Shown one piece after another: positions 15,801 through 47,999 of a stretch of 64,000 bases of DNA; positions within the stretch are counted from its first letter, which is position 1, and every line of letters starts with the position of its first letter. Both the position numbers and the translations under genes were made by a program. The stretch comes from Galaxea fascicularis. Its lineage: Eukaryota > Cnidaria > Anthozoa > Scleractinia > Euphylliidae. The stretch is taken from NCBI GenBank assembly GCA_948470475.1, contig OX419342.1, forward strand, positions 1,758,701 through 1,822,700, in the 5' to 3' direction. The notes under the pieces were generated by a model that had not been told where the DNA came from, ran no database searches, and saw nothing but the letters and a program-made list of their open reading frames with translations.

Positions 15801-18800
15801 CCGTTGATTTATGGCCCGCGCGCTTCGCGTGTGGGCCATAAGCGAACGGGAAACAACTCGGTCCGTAACTTACAATACGGACCTCGATCTCGGTTAGAAA
15901 GAGGTATTTACCCTAATATAAGATAGCACTTATAATTAGAGAGCGATAAGAGGTTGCGTTTTAATGATGTTCATTTTTCGTCGTGATTTTAGCCTACAGG
16001 GACAAAACTGGAAGAGGAACATCTTGGAAGCGAAATGTCTCTGGAAAAAGGTACTAACTGAGGTTATATCTGTGCTTATTTTTCGTTGAAAAGAGTACCA
16101 CACGAGTTCTTTTCAATTTTACTTCAGTCAGTTTGTTTAGTAGTTTAATCTTCCAGTGTTGCAACTCGGTTGAATGGCCCCTCAAAGCCATCATTTCTTT
16201 GAGACTTTTCTTATCCAGTAGATCTGCCTGCATGGTCCAAATTAAGTCTCATTCTTCCACCGTGTTTGTGTTGCTATGGCATCGGACTTTTGAGCACTCA
16301 TTCACCAAGGGAGGAACTAACGTAACAGGCGCCAATTCGAAAAAATGAATGATTATCAGACAGTTGTATCCAGTCAAAATATACTTAGCTCACATTCAAA
16401 ACTTTCAGGCAAACATAATCACTGTAATATTAACATTCGATTATATGGCGACCGGATTGAGCTTCGCACATTTTATTTCGGCAGATCCTGAAATATCGTG
16501 TGAAAGTGAAGTGTCTTGTGCCACAATAAAAAAATTACTGCGAGCAGAGAGGCCAAGAGTGGATCTATCGACGAACGGAGAACCAGAGAAAGCTGACAGG
16601 AAAAGGAAGATAGACGCTATAAGCGTAGACATGGACTTTAGAGAAATGGTAACTTTCTGAAATTTTCTTGAATCTTTATCTCTTTCGAGTGGCTTCTACC
16701 TTTATCTAATTAATTTTGCTTACTAAAAGTTGAAACACGAAGGCTGTTAAAATCAACAAGTAAAGTGAATGAGGTCAAAACTTTAGGGCGTTGGAAATAC
16801 ACGCCCTAGTAATGATCTCCATCAATGTCTTTTTTAGCTTTAAGGCTTCTTTGTTGCACATTTTATCGTTTTCTGCGAAAGTAGTGTCTTTCTAAATCAC
16901 CACACGAGGTATTTTCTGGCGCCCCTAGCCTATTGAAGCCCCACGGCCAGCATTCCGGCCGATCAGTTCAGTTCGCCTTGTGTATTATGAAAGACTATTA
17001 GATCTGAGCCCCTTCATATGTTGTAAGCACGATGACGCTTATTTCTGTTTTGCGCGAACCTTGAATCTTGTTTTAGAATTAATTGTGCAATGACAACTCT
17101 ATCCTTGGTACACTCTGCGCAATATTTCATTTTCTCGTCGGAGTAATGTTTCATTTTTAAAATTTAAGATAGCTGAAACACATGTTGAGAGATTGAAAGA
17201 TCACGCGACAAATTCGTGACTGCATGTGGGTTCACTTGATCAAAAGCTTCCATGAAATCAAACTTTTTAAACCCTTTCAAACTAAGAAACTGACCAAAGT
17301 GGTATTAACGACGCTGGGATAATTTTATAGCCGCATGGCGACCATTGGACGTCTTATGGCACGAGGCGAAACGGGCTACATTAAAAACAGCTAAATGAAA
17401 AGTCGCTAATTGCATATTGCGACGTCAGGCGATAAAAAAACTATAAAGTCATTATACCCGTCAACCGTTGGATTAAATTTGAATACTATACGTTTTCCCA
17501 TAAGCAATCATCATAAATTGATTTTTTTTTTAATTTAAAAGCTTTCTCTGTCAAAACATACTGTCAAGCATAAATAAATCTGTCACAGTCGAGAAGCGGA
17601 ATTACCGACACAAGAAAGTATAATTTGTGAATTATAATGGTTTTTGTTCTACGGAAGCGACTGTCTCAATGTGGAAATTATTGGCAAGAACGTCATGGTA
17701 AGCCAAATATGTAAATCCGTATTCCTCTATTGTCCTGATCTATTGTCCTGTAAATGTACTTTATTGTCTTCTTTTATATGTGCTCTAAATGTGGGCTAGC
17801 ATGAAGTTTTTGCCAAATTATATTAATGGAAATGAAGTCGTATGGAGGAAAGTTCAGTTTTTTTGTTTCATATGTCCTCACGTGACTTGAAAACTTCACG
17901 TGACCGCTGAAATATACCGGCACTAGAATTCTTCACAATTTACCGACATCTCTTCGTTGCTAGGGTCAACGGAACACAAACACTGAATACAGATTCATTT
18001 TGTTTTGACCATTCAACTCCCAGAAGTGATTAACATGTAGCTTCTCCCTTTAACATCAGTACATTGTCCAGCAGACGGGTGATGAGAATAGACAAATTTA
18101 TCAGCAAGAGGGTGTTATCTTGATCTTCCAGCTGTATATGAGCTATAAAGGAGAGTTAATAAACAGATCTTGGCTGTTAAAGGGTTATAACTCTCTTTTA
18201 GGATATCGTCAATGCAAGTTGACAGTCAATGTTTGTGATGGATTTTGCAACGAAAATTTTGAATTCATTGACATACACTGTATCACTCTCTCTCCTCGGC
18301 ACAGGTCTCTGATTCACCTCTAGCTATTTGTGTTACACGGAGACTGGGGAGAGGAAAGTAAAAGAAGCGTCGTGACTCTTTCTTCTCGCGGGCCACCAGA
18401 GAAACTCGAACATATTGTCTTGTCATAGATTTGTTAACCAGTTACACACGTTTTGTTACCGGCCAGCTCTGTAGTTGTGTAAACGACAAGTTTTGTTGAT
18501 CGACTGCGAATGGTTGTTCTTTTTGCCTCGCATTTCTCACGCGACCAGACATACGGTAAAATTACGCAGATTGGAGACGAGAAAACGGGGATTGGCGTTT
18601 CTCGCTAGCCATCCAGTGCACACCACACAACTTGATTCTGAGAAGAGATTGCTTGAAGCCTGTGCCTTCATAATCTAACATTTGGCATTTTAATTCTTTC
18701 TGTGTTAAGATTTCTATGATTTATTTCTTTAGCCCTCACTTATGCGCGTGGACAAACCGACTACGTTGGAGAGTATTGAAAGGGAAAACGGGGTAAGACA

Positions 18801-21375
18801 ACTGATATCATTTGACAACGTTTATTTTCCAGCTGGCTTTCCTTGCTCTTCAAGCAACTACCTGAAAACCTGGAGCTAGTTTTGATTGCAATGGGGCAGT
18901 AAGCGCAACTGAAACAATACTGAGCTAGCGGGAATAGCAAAAATGTAATAGTCTTCTGCACTGGCCCCCTTTCATTAGATTTCAGTATCACCACATACGC
19001 ATCGTTAGTAGAGAATTACTCGTTGCACTGATTTGAAAGGATAATTTCTAGTTTCAGCCGCAAAACCTCACTACTACCCCCCCAAAAAGATACCCACATC
19101 TTGTGGTCTACTGGGATTGCAGATCGGGTAGGTTAGAAGAAAGCTCGTTATTTTATTTTTTTTTTTTTGGGGGGGGGGGGAGGGGGAGGTATTTGTCACT
19201 GATCCAATCAACTTATAATCATTACAGGAAACTGAAATCCTCTCAGTTATATAAAGACGTATGTATGACTTCGTTTGAGATGCCGCACTTTTGGACTCGA
19301 TAGGTTACTAAACTGCAGAAGAAGGGCTGGAACGTTTTTTATTCCCACCGATGTGTTTCATTTAAATTTTATATTTTGTCATTCTTCCAGCCTGTCACGA
19401 TTTCGAGTTCTGTGAATGATTCAGTCAGGGTGATATCAAGTGGTGGAAGATTAGATCAGACCGAGAGCGTAAAAGGTAAAAGAACTTATAGCCTAACTAG
19501 ATTAAAAATGAAAAACGAAATGCCGAATTTTTGGTGTTTCTATTATAAAACAAAACTACAACAACAACGAAAACAAACAAGAAAGCTAATGAAGTTGATT
19601 TGCGCTGCTTGTCCTTGGTCTGTTCATGAAGCACGCAACAAATTCGCAACTGAGAAATGTATTTTATTAGAAAGGAACCAGTCACTCAGTTTCTAAACAG
19701 ACAATCAAACCATGTTGCTGCGTCAGAAGGGATAAAAATGAAATTCTTATAGCATTTTGCACCATAAGGTGAAATGGCCACCATAAAGAAATTTGACCGC
19801 TGACATTTCGGGTCAGAGGCTCAGTGCAGTTCTTGAATCTTGATAAGGTCAACAATTCAGCTATGCAACTCAAATGGTAGTGAAAAACAATGATGTTATA
19901 TAACACGGGTGCATGTAATGAGAAAGACATGCATAGTATCGTGGCAAATCAAGGAATGCAATGCAATGCAAGGCAGTGCAACCGTAATATTCAATGCAAT
20001 GTGATGTAGCTTAATCGAAACATAATTTAATTCTGATTGTTCCATAATCTCGAATTTTTGAAACGCAATGGCTCTAATGATCTGACTTGTTTTTGTTTTG
20101 TTAGGAGAGGCCATGCCCCAAATTAAGCAGTGCTATTCATTGCTCGACCGCAGAAAGGAAACGCCTAATGTGAATTTATTTGCGGCCGAAAAGTCGCCAA
20201 GCCATTCCACGGCAGTTTCAGTTTCCACGGCAACATCAGTAACCGCACCTTCTGAAGTGAAAAGTCATGTAGCATTGACTCCATCTTCAGCCGATCCCAA
20301 ATGTGTCGTTTACCTGTCAAACGCATCAGCCTCGGTCCCCTCCCCGGGTGCTCCCAGTCACCCCCGACCGGGTTACCTTGTTCCAGTGTATAAAACAAGC
20401 AGCAGAGAAACTGCGTATGCATTCCTACCGACGAGTGCTCAGCGACTTCACAGGGCAGGGGACAAATCCAGTTTGGAAGGACGCTCACTGAATCAAAAAA
20501 CAGACTGTAATCATGCTTGCTGTACGACTATTTCACATTATACATCGCATCATTATCCATGTCCACGTTCGACGACCAGTCTGAAGGAGGCCCACACTGC
20601 TTGTGTTCCATCCACAGGGAAGTATATACCTTGCTCGCAACCCCCTCACGTTTTGCACAGAGATCCTATTATCCAAAATACAAGGATGCATTCATCGTAT
20701 CAAACAGTCAACACCGCTGTCAAGCTAAATCCGTCACGCACTGACTCAGCTTATACCAACGGAGCCTTAACTTCCGGCGGAAGTAAGAACTACGTAGCTA
20801 ACATACATTATGTACCTGCTCAATCACCCAAAGGAACAATTGAGCATAGAGTTGAACATTTGAAACCGGAAACGACTTCAACCAGGTCAACAACTCCGTT
20901 GGCTGAAGAAATTCGAGGCGCACAAACTATACCAGAAAGGGGTCACCCGGCTTTTAATCGCACACCGGATGTTGCACCAAATCAAACAACGTTGAACCCC
21001 CAAGACGCCATTTTCAATCCCATGTCAGTGTATGTTCGTCCCAAGCTTGTTCCTCGTGAGGTGGTCGTGGTGAATCATGGGGCGGAACCCAGTCCTCCTC
21101 TCGTGGAATATATAAAAACTGATGCAATATGCGACAAGGAACTGACAAAATGGGACGCTAAACATGTCGCGGATTTTATCGCTGCTACTGACTGCGCTGA
21201 TAAAGCGGAGGTGTTTCTGGAGCAGGTTTGTGGCAGATGCAGTTTCAACTCTCTATAACAGCCACTTGGGGCCGTTGACTGGCCGCTTTAGAGAATTGGA
21301 AGATCGATTGATGGATCGATGGATCGCTCGATCGATCGATCGATCAATCAATCAATCAATCAATCAGTCAATCAG

Positions 21376-21409
<34 letters not shown>

Positions 21410-22223
21410 TATCAGTCAGTCAGTCAGTCAGTCAGTCAGTCAGTCAGTCAAGGAATCAATGATTCAATGGATCAATCCATAACTTGGCCCCCACGGTGTC
21501 CAAACAAATGTGCCATTTTAGTACCAAATTAAGCAGCAGCTTTATTAATGTTGCAAGATACCAATAAGTCTATTCGCCGAAATTACTAGAAATTTGTCCA
21601 AGGTAAAATAAACACAAAATTGTCCACAAATACGTAAAGAACTAAGATTCAGTTAACAAAATCAGAGGTTACTAAACTCTAAAAAGTCGCTAAAATGGTA
21701 AAAATTTAGAATAAAAGTCATCTCTTACCCAGAATTACGTAATTTCTTTTTAAGTGTGGAGACGTTTCAGTTAGTGTATTTTGATGACCGAAGCCGCCAT
21801 AGTTGCGACTGGCAAGAACGTGGTGGCCACTTAACGTGATCACGAGGTTTTAAGTATAAAGTCCGACATCGCGTCAGTTTAATTGCGTTCTACACGTGCG
21901 TAATAATCGTGACCTTAAGTAAGTCTTTTCTCCCATTTCATGAAAGCACAACAGCTTCGTGATGTAGTATTTATAAAGAATCCACAAGATACAGCGCTAC
22001 ATAGACTCTCCAAACTCATCGAGACATGCCACAGAACTCGCCAGATTTTTGTCACTGAGTTTAACTTTGTCTCCTCGTTTTTCTCTCCTTGCAGGAAATC
22101 GACGGGAAAGCACTACTTTCACTATCACCAGAGATACTTATGAAAGGACTAAACTTGAAACTGGGTCCTTCTGTCAAACTTTACAACCACATAGCAAATT
22201 TGAGAACGGCCCTTCTGCTTTAA
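12818..22223 (+). CDS. SAM-domain protein, Polycomb-type (5' end not found)
   Basis: Exons are 12818-13479, 15993-16050, 16485-16648, 18733-18792, 19391-19475, 20105-21225 and 22095-22223, all GT-AG and phase-consistent, giving about 758 residues as seen. The first exon starts mid-codon after an AG, so a coding exon upstream is missing unless translation starts at an internal ATG at 12865. The N-terminal exon is very charged and probably coiled-coil (residues 45-75, rich in R, K, E and W). The middle is low-complexity, Ser/Thr/Pro-rich and probably disordered. The last about 70 residues form a SAM domain from KWDAKHVADFIAATDCADKA through EIDGKALLSLSPEILMKGLN to LKLGPSVKLYNHIANL. This resembles SAM domains of SFMBT, L3MBTL and PHC, which polymerise or recruit chromatin factors. 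I see no MBT repeat or zinc finger. A nuclear chromatin role is inferred from the SAM subtype only. Confidence 0.75.
14505..14700. mobile_element. Copy of the CCAAT-rich MITE family, intronic
   Basis: Shares with 37432-37708 the blocks AACCAATCGCG, GCGCGCATTTTCCCGCGCTT, TTCTGATTGGTTCA and GTGATTGGTCAGAGTAA. Terminal repeats are not clear, so the copy is decayed or truncated. Lies in the first intron of the SAM-domain gene. Confidence 0.55.
15236..15517. mobile_element. MITE with GGGGCGTAGC ends (hAT-like)
   Basis: Left end CTGGGGCGTAGCCAGGA and right end GCTACGCCCCTG are inverted relative to one another, resembling the CAGGGGCGTAGC ends of hAT-type elements. The interior holds C, A and T homopolymer runs. 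The target duplication is not clear. Confidence 0.5.
15617..15740. mobile_element. Small element with ATTATATCTCTNAG inverted ends
   Basis: ATTATATCTCTCAG at the left pairs with CTCAGAGATATAAT at the right. An internal inverted repeat AGCGGGC ... GCCCGCT lies between them. Directly abuts the next fold-back element, suggesting clustered insertions. Confidence 0.45.
15750..15897. mobile_element. Fold-back element, arms of about 70 bp
   Basis: The left arm begins CTAACCTCC and contains GTAAGTTACGG in inverted form on the right, with the ends of the hairpin at ATGGCCCGCGCGCTTCGCG and GGGCCATAAGCG. The right arm ends CTCGGTTAG. The whole insert is nearly one hairpin. Confidence 0.6.
18005..18195. 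repeat. Copy of the GAGAATAAAGGA dispersed repeat family
   Basis: Carries the diagnostic order AAGTGATTAACATGTA, CTTCTCCCTTTAACATCAGT, GATGAGAATAGA and a GTTAAAGGGTTA end, shared with copies at 33095, 44995 and 51620. Intron of the SAM-domain gene. Confidence 0.5.
21301..21470. repeat. Compound tetranucleotide microsatellite (GATC / ATCA / GTCA)
   Basis: Runs of CGAT, then CAAT, then CAGT repeats over about 170 bp in the last intron of the SAM-domain gene. It keeps a frame open by chance; the apparent Ser/Gln/Asn protein is an artefact. Confidence 0.9.
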
Positions 22224-23506
22224 AAACAATTAGTGATTAAACGCGTATTCAAACGAAAATCCATTCGTTGTAAATATTTAGCATAAAATATTTATAAAGT
22301 TATTTGCTTCAAGAACGGCACTCGGCTTTTTTTGGATAACTTGTAAGGAAATAGCTTACATCAAACGGAGATCAATCTAACTTTTTAAATTTGAACATTT
22401 TGCACGGAAATGTTGTGATTATTGTGTATACTAACAATTGACGAAATAAAAGTGTATCCAAGATTCATCAATGAACTTGAGTTGTTCAGAGCAGTGTCTA
22501 ACACATATAGAGCAGTTTTCAATCGGGAGTGGAAAGGAACCCTCGTTCACTTACCCGCTACTTGCTTGAAAGAAAACGAAAACCATGCAGGCCTCACTCG
22601 CGCGCATTTTCCGCGTTTGGTGAGATTGGTTCATGGCGCCGTCCGCGTCTGTTACAGGGTCATTGCTTTGCTTTGACAGTACGACTCTCAATAGAAAATT
22701 GCTCTAAACAAAAATTATGCATGTTGGAAACAATATGGGGGTGACAACTCTAACAAACGTTGTTTGAAGAACACTGTGTGTAACTTTAAGTTATCCCACA
22801 AATTTGGAATATCTTCCTGAATTTTTCGGTGACATCCTCATAAATATGTCCAACTTCGCTATTCAGTTCTGCAGTATCCCAGAAATATTTCATATTTCTC
22901 AGAAAAAATTCCCAGTCTCCCGATTCCCGGCAAAATCTCCAGATTCCCGGAGGAATTTTGTTGTTCTCTCGAACCATTTTTTCTTAGAATTGTCATCCCC
23001 CGTGTTCCGGATTGGCCATTACTTAGGACACGTATTTCGTTTTGAAAGAACAACTTAGACGGAGTAAAAATGGGTAGCTGTCCGCTGCTATGACAACATG
23101 TTGCATGAGATGTCCAAAAACGATCTAACAAAGTTCATCTTTTAAGGTAAAAATGACTAATGTTTATTAAATATTGAATTAAGAGACGAATTGAGATTTG
23201 GTTTCTTTTGATCAAGAAGTTTTCTTTTATAGTTGTTTCGCTTTTTTTGTTATGAATGCCATGCTGTTTCAAAAATTCTTTATCAATCAATGAACAGCAT
23301 TGTACCCCCGGATTTGATGGATGTTCAATCTCTGGCAATTTTGCTTTCCTAAATATATTTCCTTAGTTCACACATAAAGAAATTTCAAAACTGAGAAGCA
23401 ACTTTGTCTTGCATTCCTTGGTAAATTCCTCTTCATTCTCCAATCACTCTTATTGTTGACAAAAGAAAGCTTCAGCTGCTTAGGAAGTATTCTCAGTGTA
23501 AAGTAA
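22224..23506. other. Intergenic stretch between the SAM-domain gene and the GRL gene (convergent)
   Basis: Two convergent genes end here, so both 3' UTRs should lie in this stretch. Apart from the MITE at 22508-22706 and a short CCCGGA-rich repeat near 22910-22955, I see nothing. Confidence 0.4.
22508..22706. mobile_element. CCAAT-rich MITE with TAGAGCAGTTTTC ends
   Basis: Left end TAGAGCAGTTTTCAATCGGG pairs with right end TATTGAGAG read inverted through GAAAATTGCTCTA. TA at both extremities would fit a TA duplication as in Tc1/mariner-type elements. The interior includes CTCGCGCGCATTTTCCGCG, shared with the other family copies. Confidence 0.6.
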
Positions 23507-24736
23507 TCAGAGAACTTTCACACCCAAACCACACATTGCAATCAAGGTTGAAAACCATGCAAAGTTGGTGCTAAATGTGACCTCACCAACTTGAAAGCCA
23601 CAGTTGGTGTACTGTGCATATTGAAGGAAAAGGGCCAACTGGGAACGATTGTGAAATGGGTGCGCTGTGTGCCACACCTCATCAGTTGTCATGTTTAGTT
23701 CCTTTAGCATCTGATTGCAAAGTGCTGTCACCGATGCAGCACAGTAACTTGGGTAGACAAATACGTAAAGGCATATTAGGCTCTTAAGGGTGAACTGATA
23801 AAAAACATACCAGTTTGTGACATTGTTGAAAAAAGATGCCATACTTGCAACATAAACAACTGCTGCTATGGCTAGAAGAAACCAGTGAACCACAAACCAA
23901 GTCTTCAGGGAATCTGAGGTGCTCGACATCTGCTTGTAAAGGCGCTTGTGAATGCGTATGATGTCGTCTAAGCTACAGTGAATCGCATCTCGAATTTCCC
24001 CATGACATACTGTCACGCATTCTTTCATTGTATTGGTTATTATACCAAAGACCCACGAGCTCGTTAGGATAGCCCATTGTGGTATAATGGCCAAAGATAC
24101 TGACACATAATAAAGGACATTTCCTTTGAACGTTAAGTCGAACCAAATTTTCTGTATAAGAAGACAGGAGCCAAATGCGAACATGGTACAATTGAGCTTG
24201 ACCCACACAGGACGCGCTGGTGTGGAGAGGGCCTTTGCAAGGGTCACGCAATTAGTTGTTCTTCGCTGTAGTTTCCACATGCACCAAAAGAACGCTGCGT
24301 TTGACATTAATGCAGCAAAGTTTGCAACCAGGGATAAAATGCCGAGTAGATCAATTCCATGCAAAATAGCTGGTAACGATGCAGAAGATGAATTCGCAGT
24401 CGAGTTGTTTCCACAAAACCAAGGACTGAGGGGCGTGTTAAAACGCTTGCACACAAAGGCATAACATAGGGCATCAAAAAAGAAATACATGTCCAGTAGC
24501 AAGACGATCGCCACCATAACAGTGCAGCATCTTTTCCTGGGGTTCCAAAATCCCAAGACAAAAGCAGACCCCTTCAAAAATACACCGGAACAAAACAGGC
24601 GCTTTGATCTCTCAAAAATCCCGCATGGAATTCTAAGCGAGACGGAAGAGAATCTTTGAGAAAGAGACTTATTACTTGGCTTATCCGAGGAAACCAAATC
24701 GTTGAATTCTTCGTTCTTAAAACTTTGTGAATCCAT
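23507..24736 (-). CDS. Seven-transmembrane gustatory-receptor-like (GRL) protein
   Basis: A single exon encodes 409 aa. An in-frame TAA lies nine bases upstream of the ATG, which fixes the start unless a spliced leader exon exists. Helices are at about 71-96, 128-153, 180-202, 207-233, 281-303, 312-340 and 388-408, after a soluble N-terminus of about 70 residues. The loop between helices 4 and 5 (DDIIRIHKRLYKQMSSTSDS) and the C-terminal block (SQLALFLQYAQYTNCGFQVG, then the last helix) match the pattern of the insect gustatory/odorant receptor superfamily, whose GRL members occur in cnidarians. There is no DRY or NPxxY, so it is not a class A GPCR. N-glycosylation sequons lie between helices 1 and 2 (residues 110-116), which in an inverted-topology GRL would need that loop outside. 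Ligand unknown. Family placement rests on pattern recognition. Confidence 0.65.
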   Translation of the reverse strand: MDSQSFKNEEFNDLVSSDKPSNKSLSQRFSSVSLRIPCGIFERSKRLFCSGVFLKGSAFVLGFWNPRKRCCTVMVAIVLLLDMYFFFDALCYAFVCKRFNTPLSPWFCGNNSTANSSSASLPAILHGIDLLGILSLVANFAALMSNAAFFWCMWKLQRRTTNCVTLAKALSTPARPVWVKLNCTMFAFGSCLLIQKIWFDLTFKGNVLYYVSVSLAIIPQWAILTSSWVFGIITNTMKECVTVCHGEIRDAIHCSLDDIIRIHKRLYKQMSSTSDSLKTWFVVHWFLLAIAAVVYVASMASFFNNVTNWYVFYQFTLKSLICLYVFVYPSYCAASVTALCNQMLKELNMTTDEVWHTAHPFHNRSQLALFLQYAQYTNCGFQVGEVTFSTNFAWFSTLIAMCGLGVKVL

Positions 24737-24763
24737 AGTGCTTTAAAAGAGGTCACGCAATCA

Positions 24764-25015
24764 TCAGTCTTCCCATAAACCTTTGTTGGCCCGCGTGGCA
24801 ACCAGGAACGTACATAAAATGGCGGATACTTTGAACCGGTAGAGAGGCCCTGCTTCAGTTTTGACGCGATCGTCAGCTTGCATGAATTCGAACTGTTGCA
24901 GCCAACATAATATTTGACATTTCACCAAAAGCTCATCTTCTTCACCGGTCTCGAGTATTTCTTTGAATTGTTTTTCGTAACGGAAAAGTTGGTTCATTTC
25001 GTTCATGTAAAACAA
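24764..25015 (-). CDS. Possible small upstream frame of the GRL gene
   Basis: An 83-residue frame begins MFYMNEMNQLFRYEKQF and has charged, amphipathic, protein-like composition in its first 60 residues. It ends 27 bases before the GRL start codon, in another frame. It could be an upstream ORF in the GRL 5' UTR, a first exon of an unseen transcript, or chance. I recognise no family. Confidence 0.25.
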   Translation of the reverse strand: MFYMNEMNQLFRYEKQFKEILETGEEDELLVKCQILCWLQQFEFMQADDRVKTEAGPLYRFKVSAILCTFLVATRANKGLWED

Positions 25016-25400
25016 CTTAAGCTTAATTCTTGGAATTTTCTAGTATTTGCTTCTGACGCATCATTTGCTTCTGACACTGAAAGAGAAAGAAGACAAAGCT
25101 GTTGCTTAAAAGAGAGTATAAAGACAAGATTGGATTGGTGTGGACAGGGATTACTCTGTTGTTTGCTTTATTTCGACAACTGTCAAATTACTCTCATGAT
25201 TAACCTTCAGCTTGTATTGGCTACAGTTGTACAGTTTTCCGTATGGGTCAAGAAGGTTCCAACTGATTTTTCATGAGTAACCACCTCTGAGGAATTCCTG
25301 GAATAACTCTCTCGCTTTTGGTGTTTTACCTCCTCCCTGGTGCCAAATATCTTAATCTTGGATTTTCTGCATGCTGTCGTCTGATTTGTAAGCCACAGTC
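25016..25400. promoter_or_regulatory. Probable bidirectional promoter between the GRL gene and TTLL5
   Basis: The two start codons, at 24736 on the minus strand and 25401 on the plus strand, are 664 bp apart and diverge, so the promoters of both genes must lie in or overlap this interval. No TATA box is evident. Confidence 0.4.
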
Positions 25401-46950
<21,550 letters not shown>

Positions 46951-47999
46951 CAGCGGTATCCGGATCTCTAACGGAATGAAACTAATGTCTCCACCCGTCC
47001 TTTCATCATTAAAGTTTATATTGAGTTGGGCTGGTTTCAACTCTGCAAGTCATCAATAGGGAGTTTAAGAAACGATGGCGGCGACGGCATCGAGAACGGC
47101 ACAAAACAATGGGATTAATGAGCAAAAAACAATCGCTCTGCACGTGCGTTTTACATTTTGGTACATTTCATTACGGCAAAATCGTCTTTCTTTTTCCTTA
47201 CTTTGCCGTCGTCGATCATAACTTAGTTCCTTAAACAAGTTTTAATGATTGTGAGAAGTTATATTTTCAAATGACGTTCTCATTGCCGTTGCCTAGTATC
47301 TCGAGAAAATACCGGACGCAGATGTCTTGAAAAACGTACAACGTATACTTCGCCGTTGAAATTGGTTCCTCAGATTATTTACAAACTTAGTGTTTTTACG
47401 GATATTTTTTCTCTTTCGGCTTATTTCTGAGACAAAATTTGTTTTTTTTTTCGCAGAGTTGTCTAAATTTATTATTTTTGATCTCGCAAAACTATGCTGT
47501 TGATGATTGTAGGCAAAGAACGTGCGTTTCAAAGCAACGAAAACCATTGAAGGGAGGAAACATTATTTTTTATCTCCATACTATTTATTTGTCTATATTC
47601 GAGAACTTAAGTTCACGCGTACATTTTACCGCTTGTTCGGGTAGTTTTTATGATGTACAAAAAGAAAGAATACATTTAAAGTGTGGCACTTTTTGGATAT
47701 TAACGTGGTTTGTTTCTGCGTCAACCAACAATTCTAATAACAGTTTCCAATGCACTCCGCTTCTGTAGGATTAATGCGTGATTACTGTTAGCCCAACATG
47801 ATTGCTTGCCAGCTTAATTAATCGATTGGTCAATCATCATTTTTACGAAATTATTAATTATTGGTGCCAAATGGTACATGACACAACTTATATTTTTCTA
47901 CAAACCGTATCTCAGCTGTGTGACTGACTTAGCGGGGTTTGCAACAAAATTCCTTTCCAAAAGCGTCTTTCAGTTTATGTTGGCAAGTTCTGTTTCTTT
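46951..47999. other. Intergenic stretch between TTLL5 and receptor copy 1 (convergent)
   Basis: Contains the TTLL5 polyadenylation signal ATTAAA at 47008-47013 and, from about 47744, the 3' flank of receptor copy 1. That flank is repeated at 49541. Otherwise nothing recognisable. Confidence 0.5.

Noticed and set aside
20165..20488. Antisense open frame of 107 codons
   Set aside because: Shadow of the large coding exon of the SAM-domain gene.
21164..21532. Ser/Gln/Asn/Ile repeat protein
   Set aside because: The frame is held open by a tetranucleotide microsatellite in an intron and begins in the wrong frame of the SAM exon.
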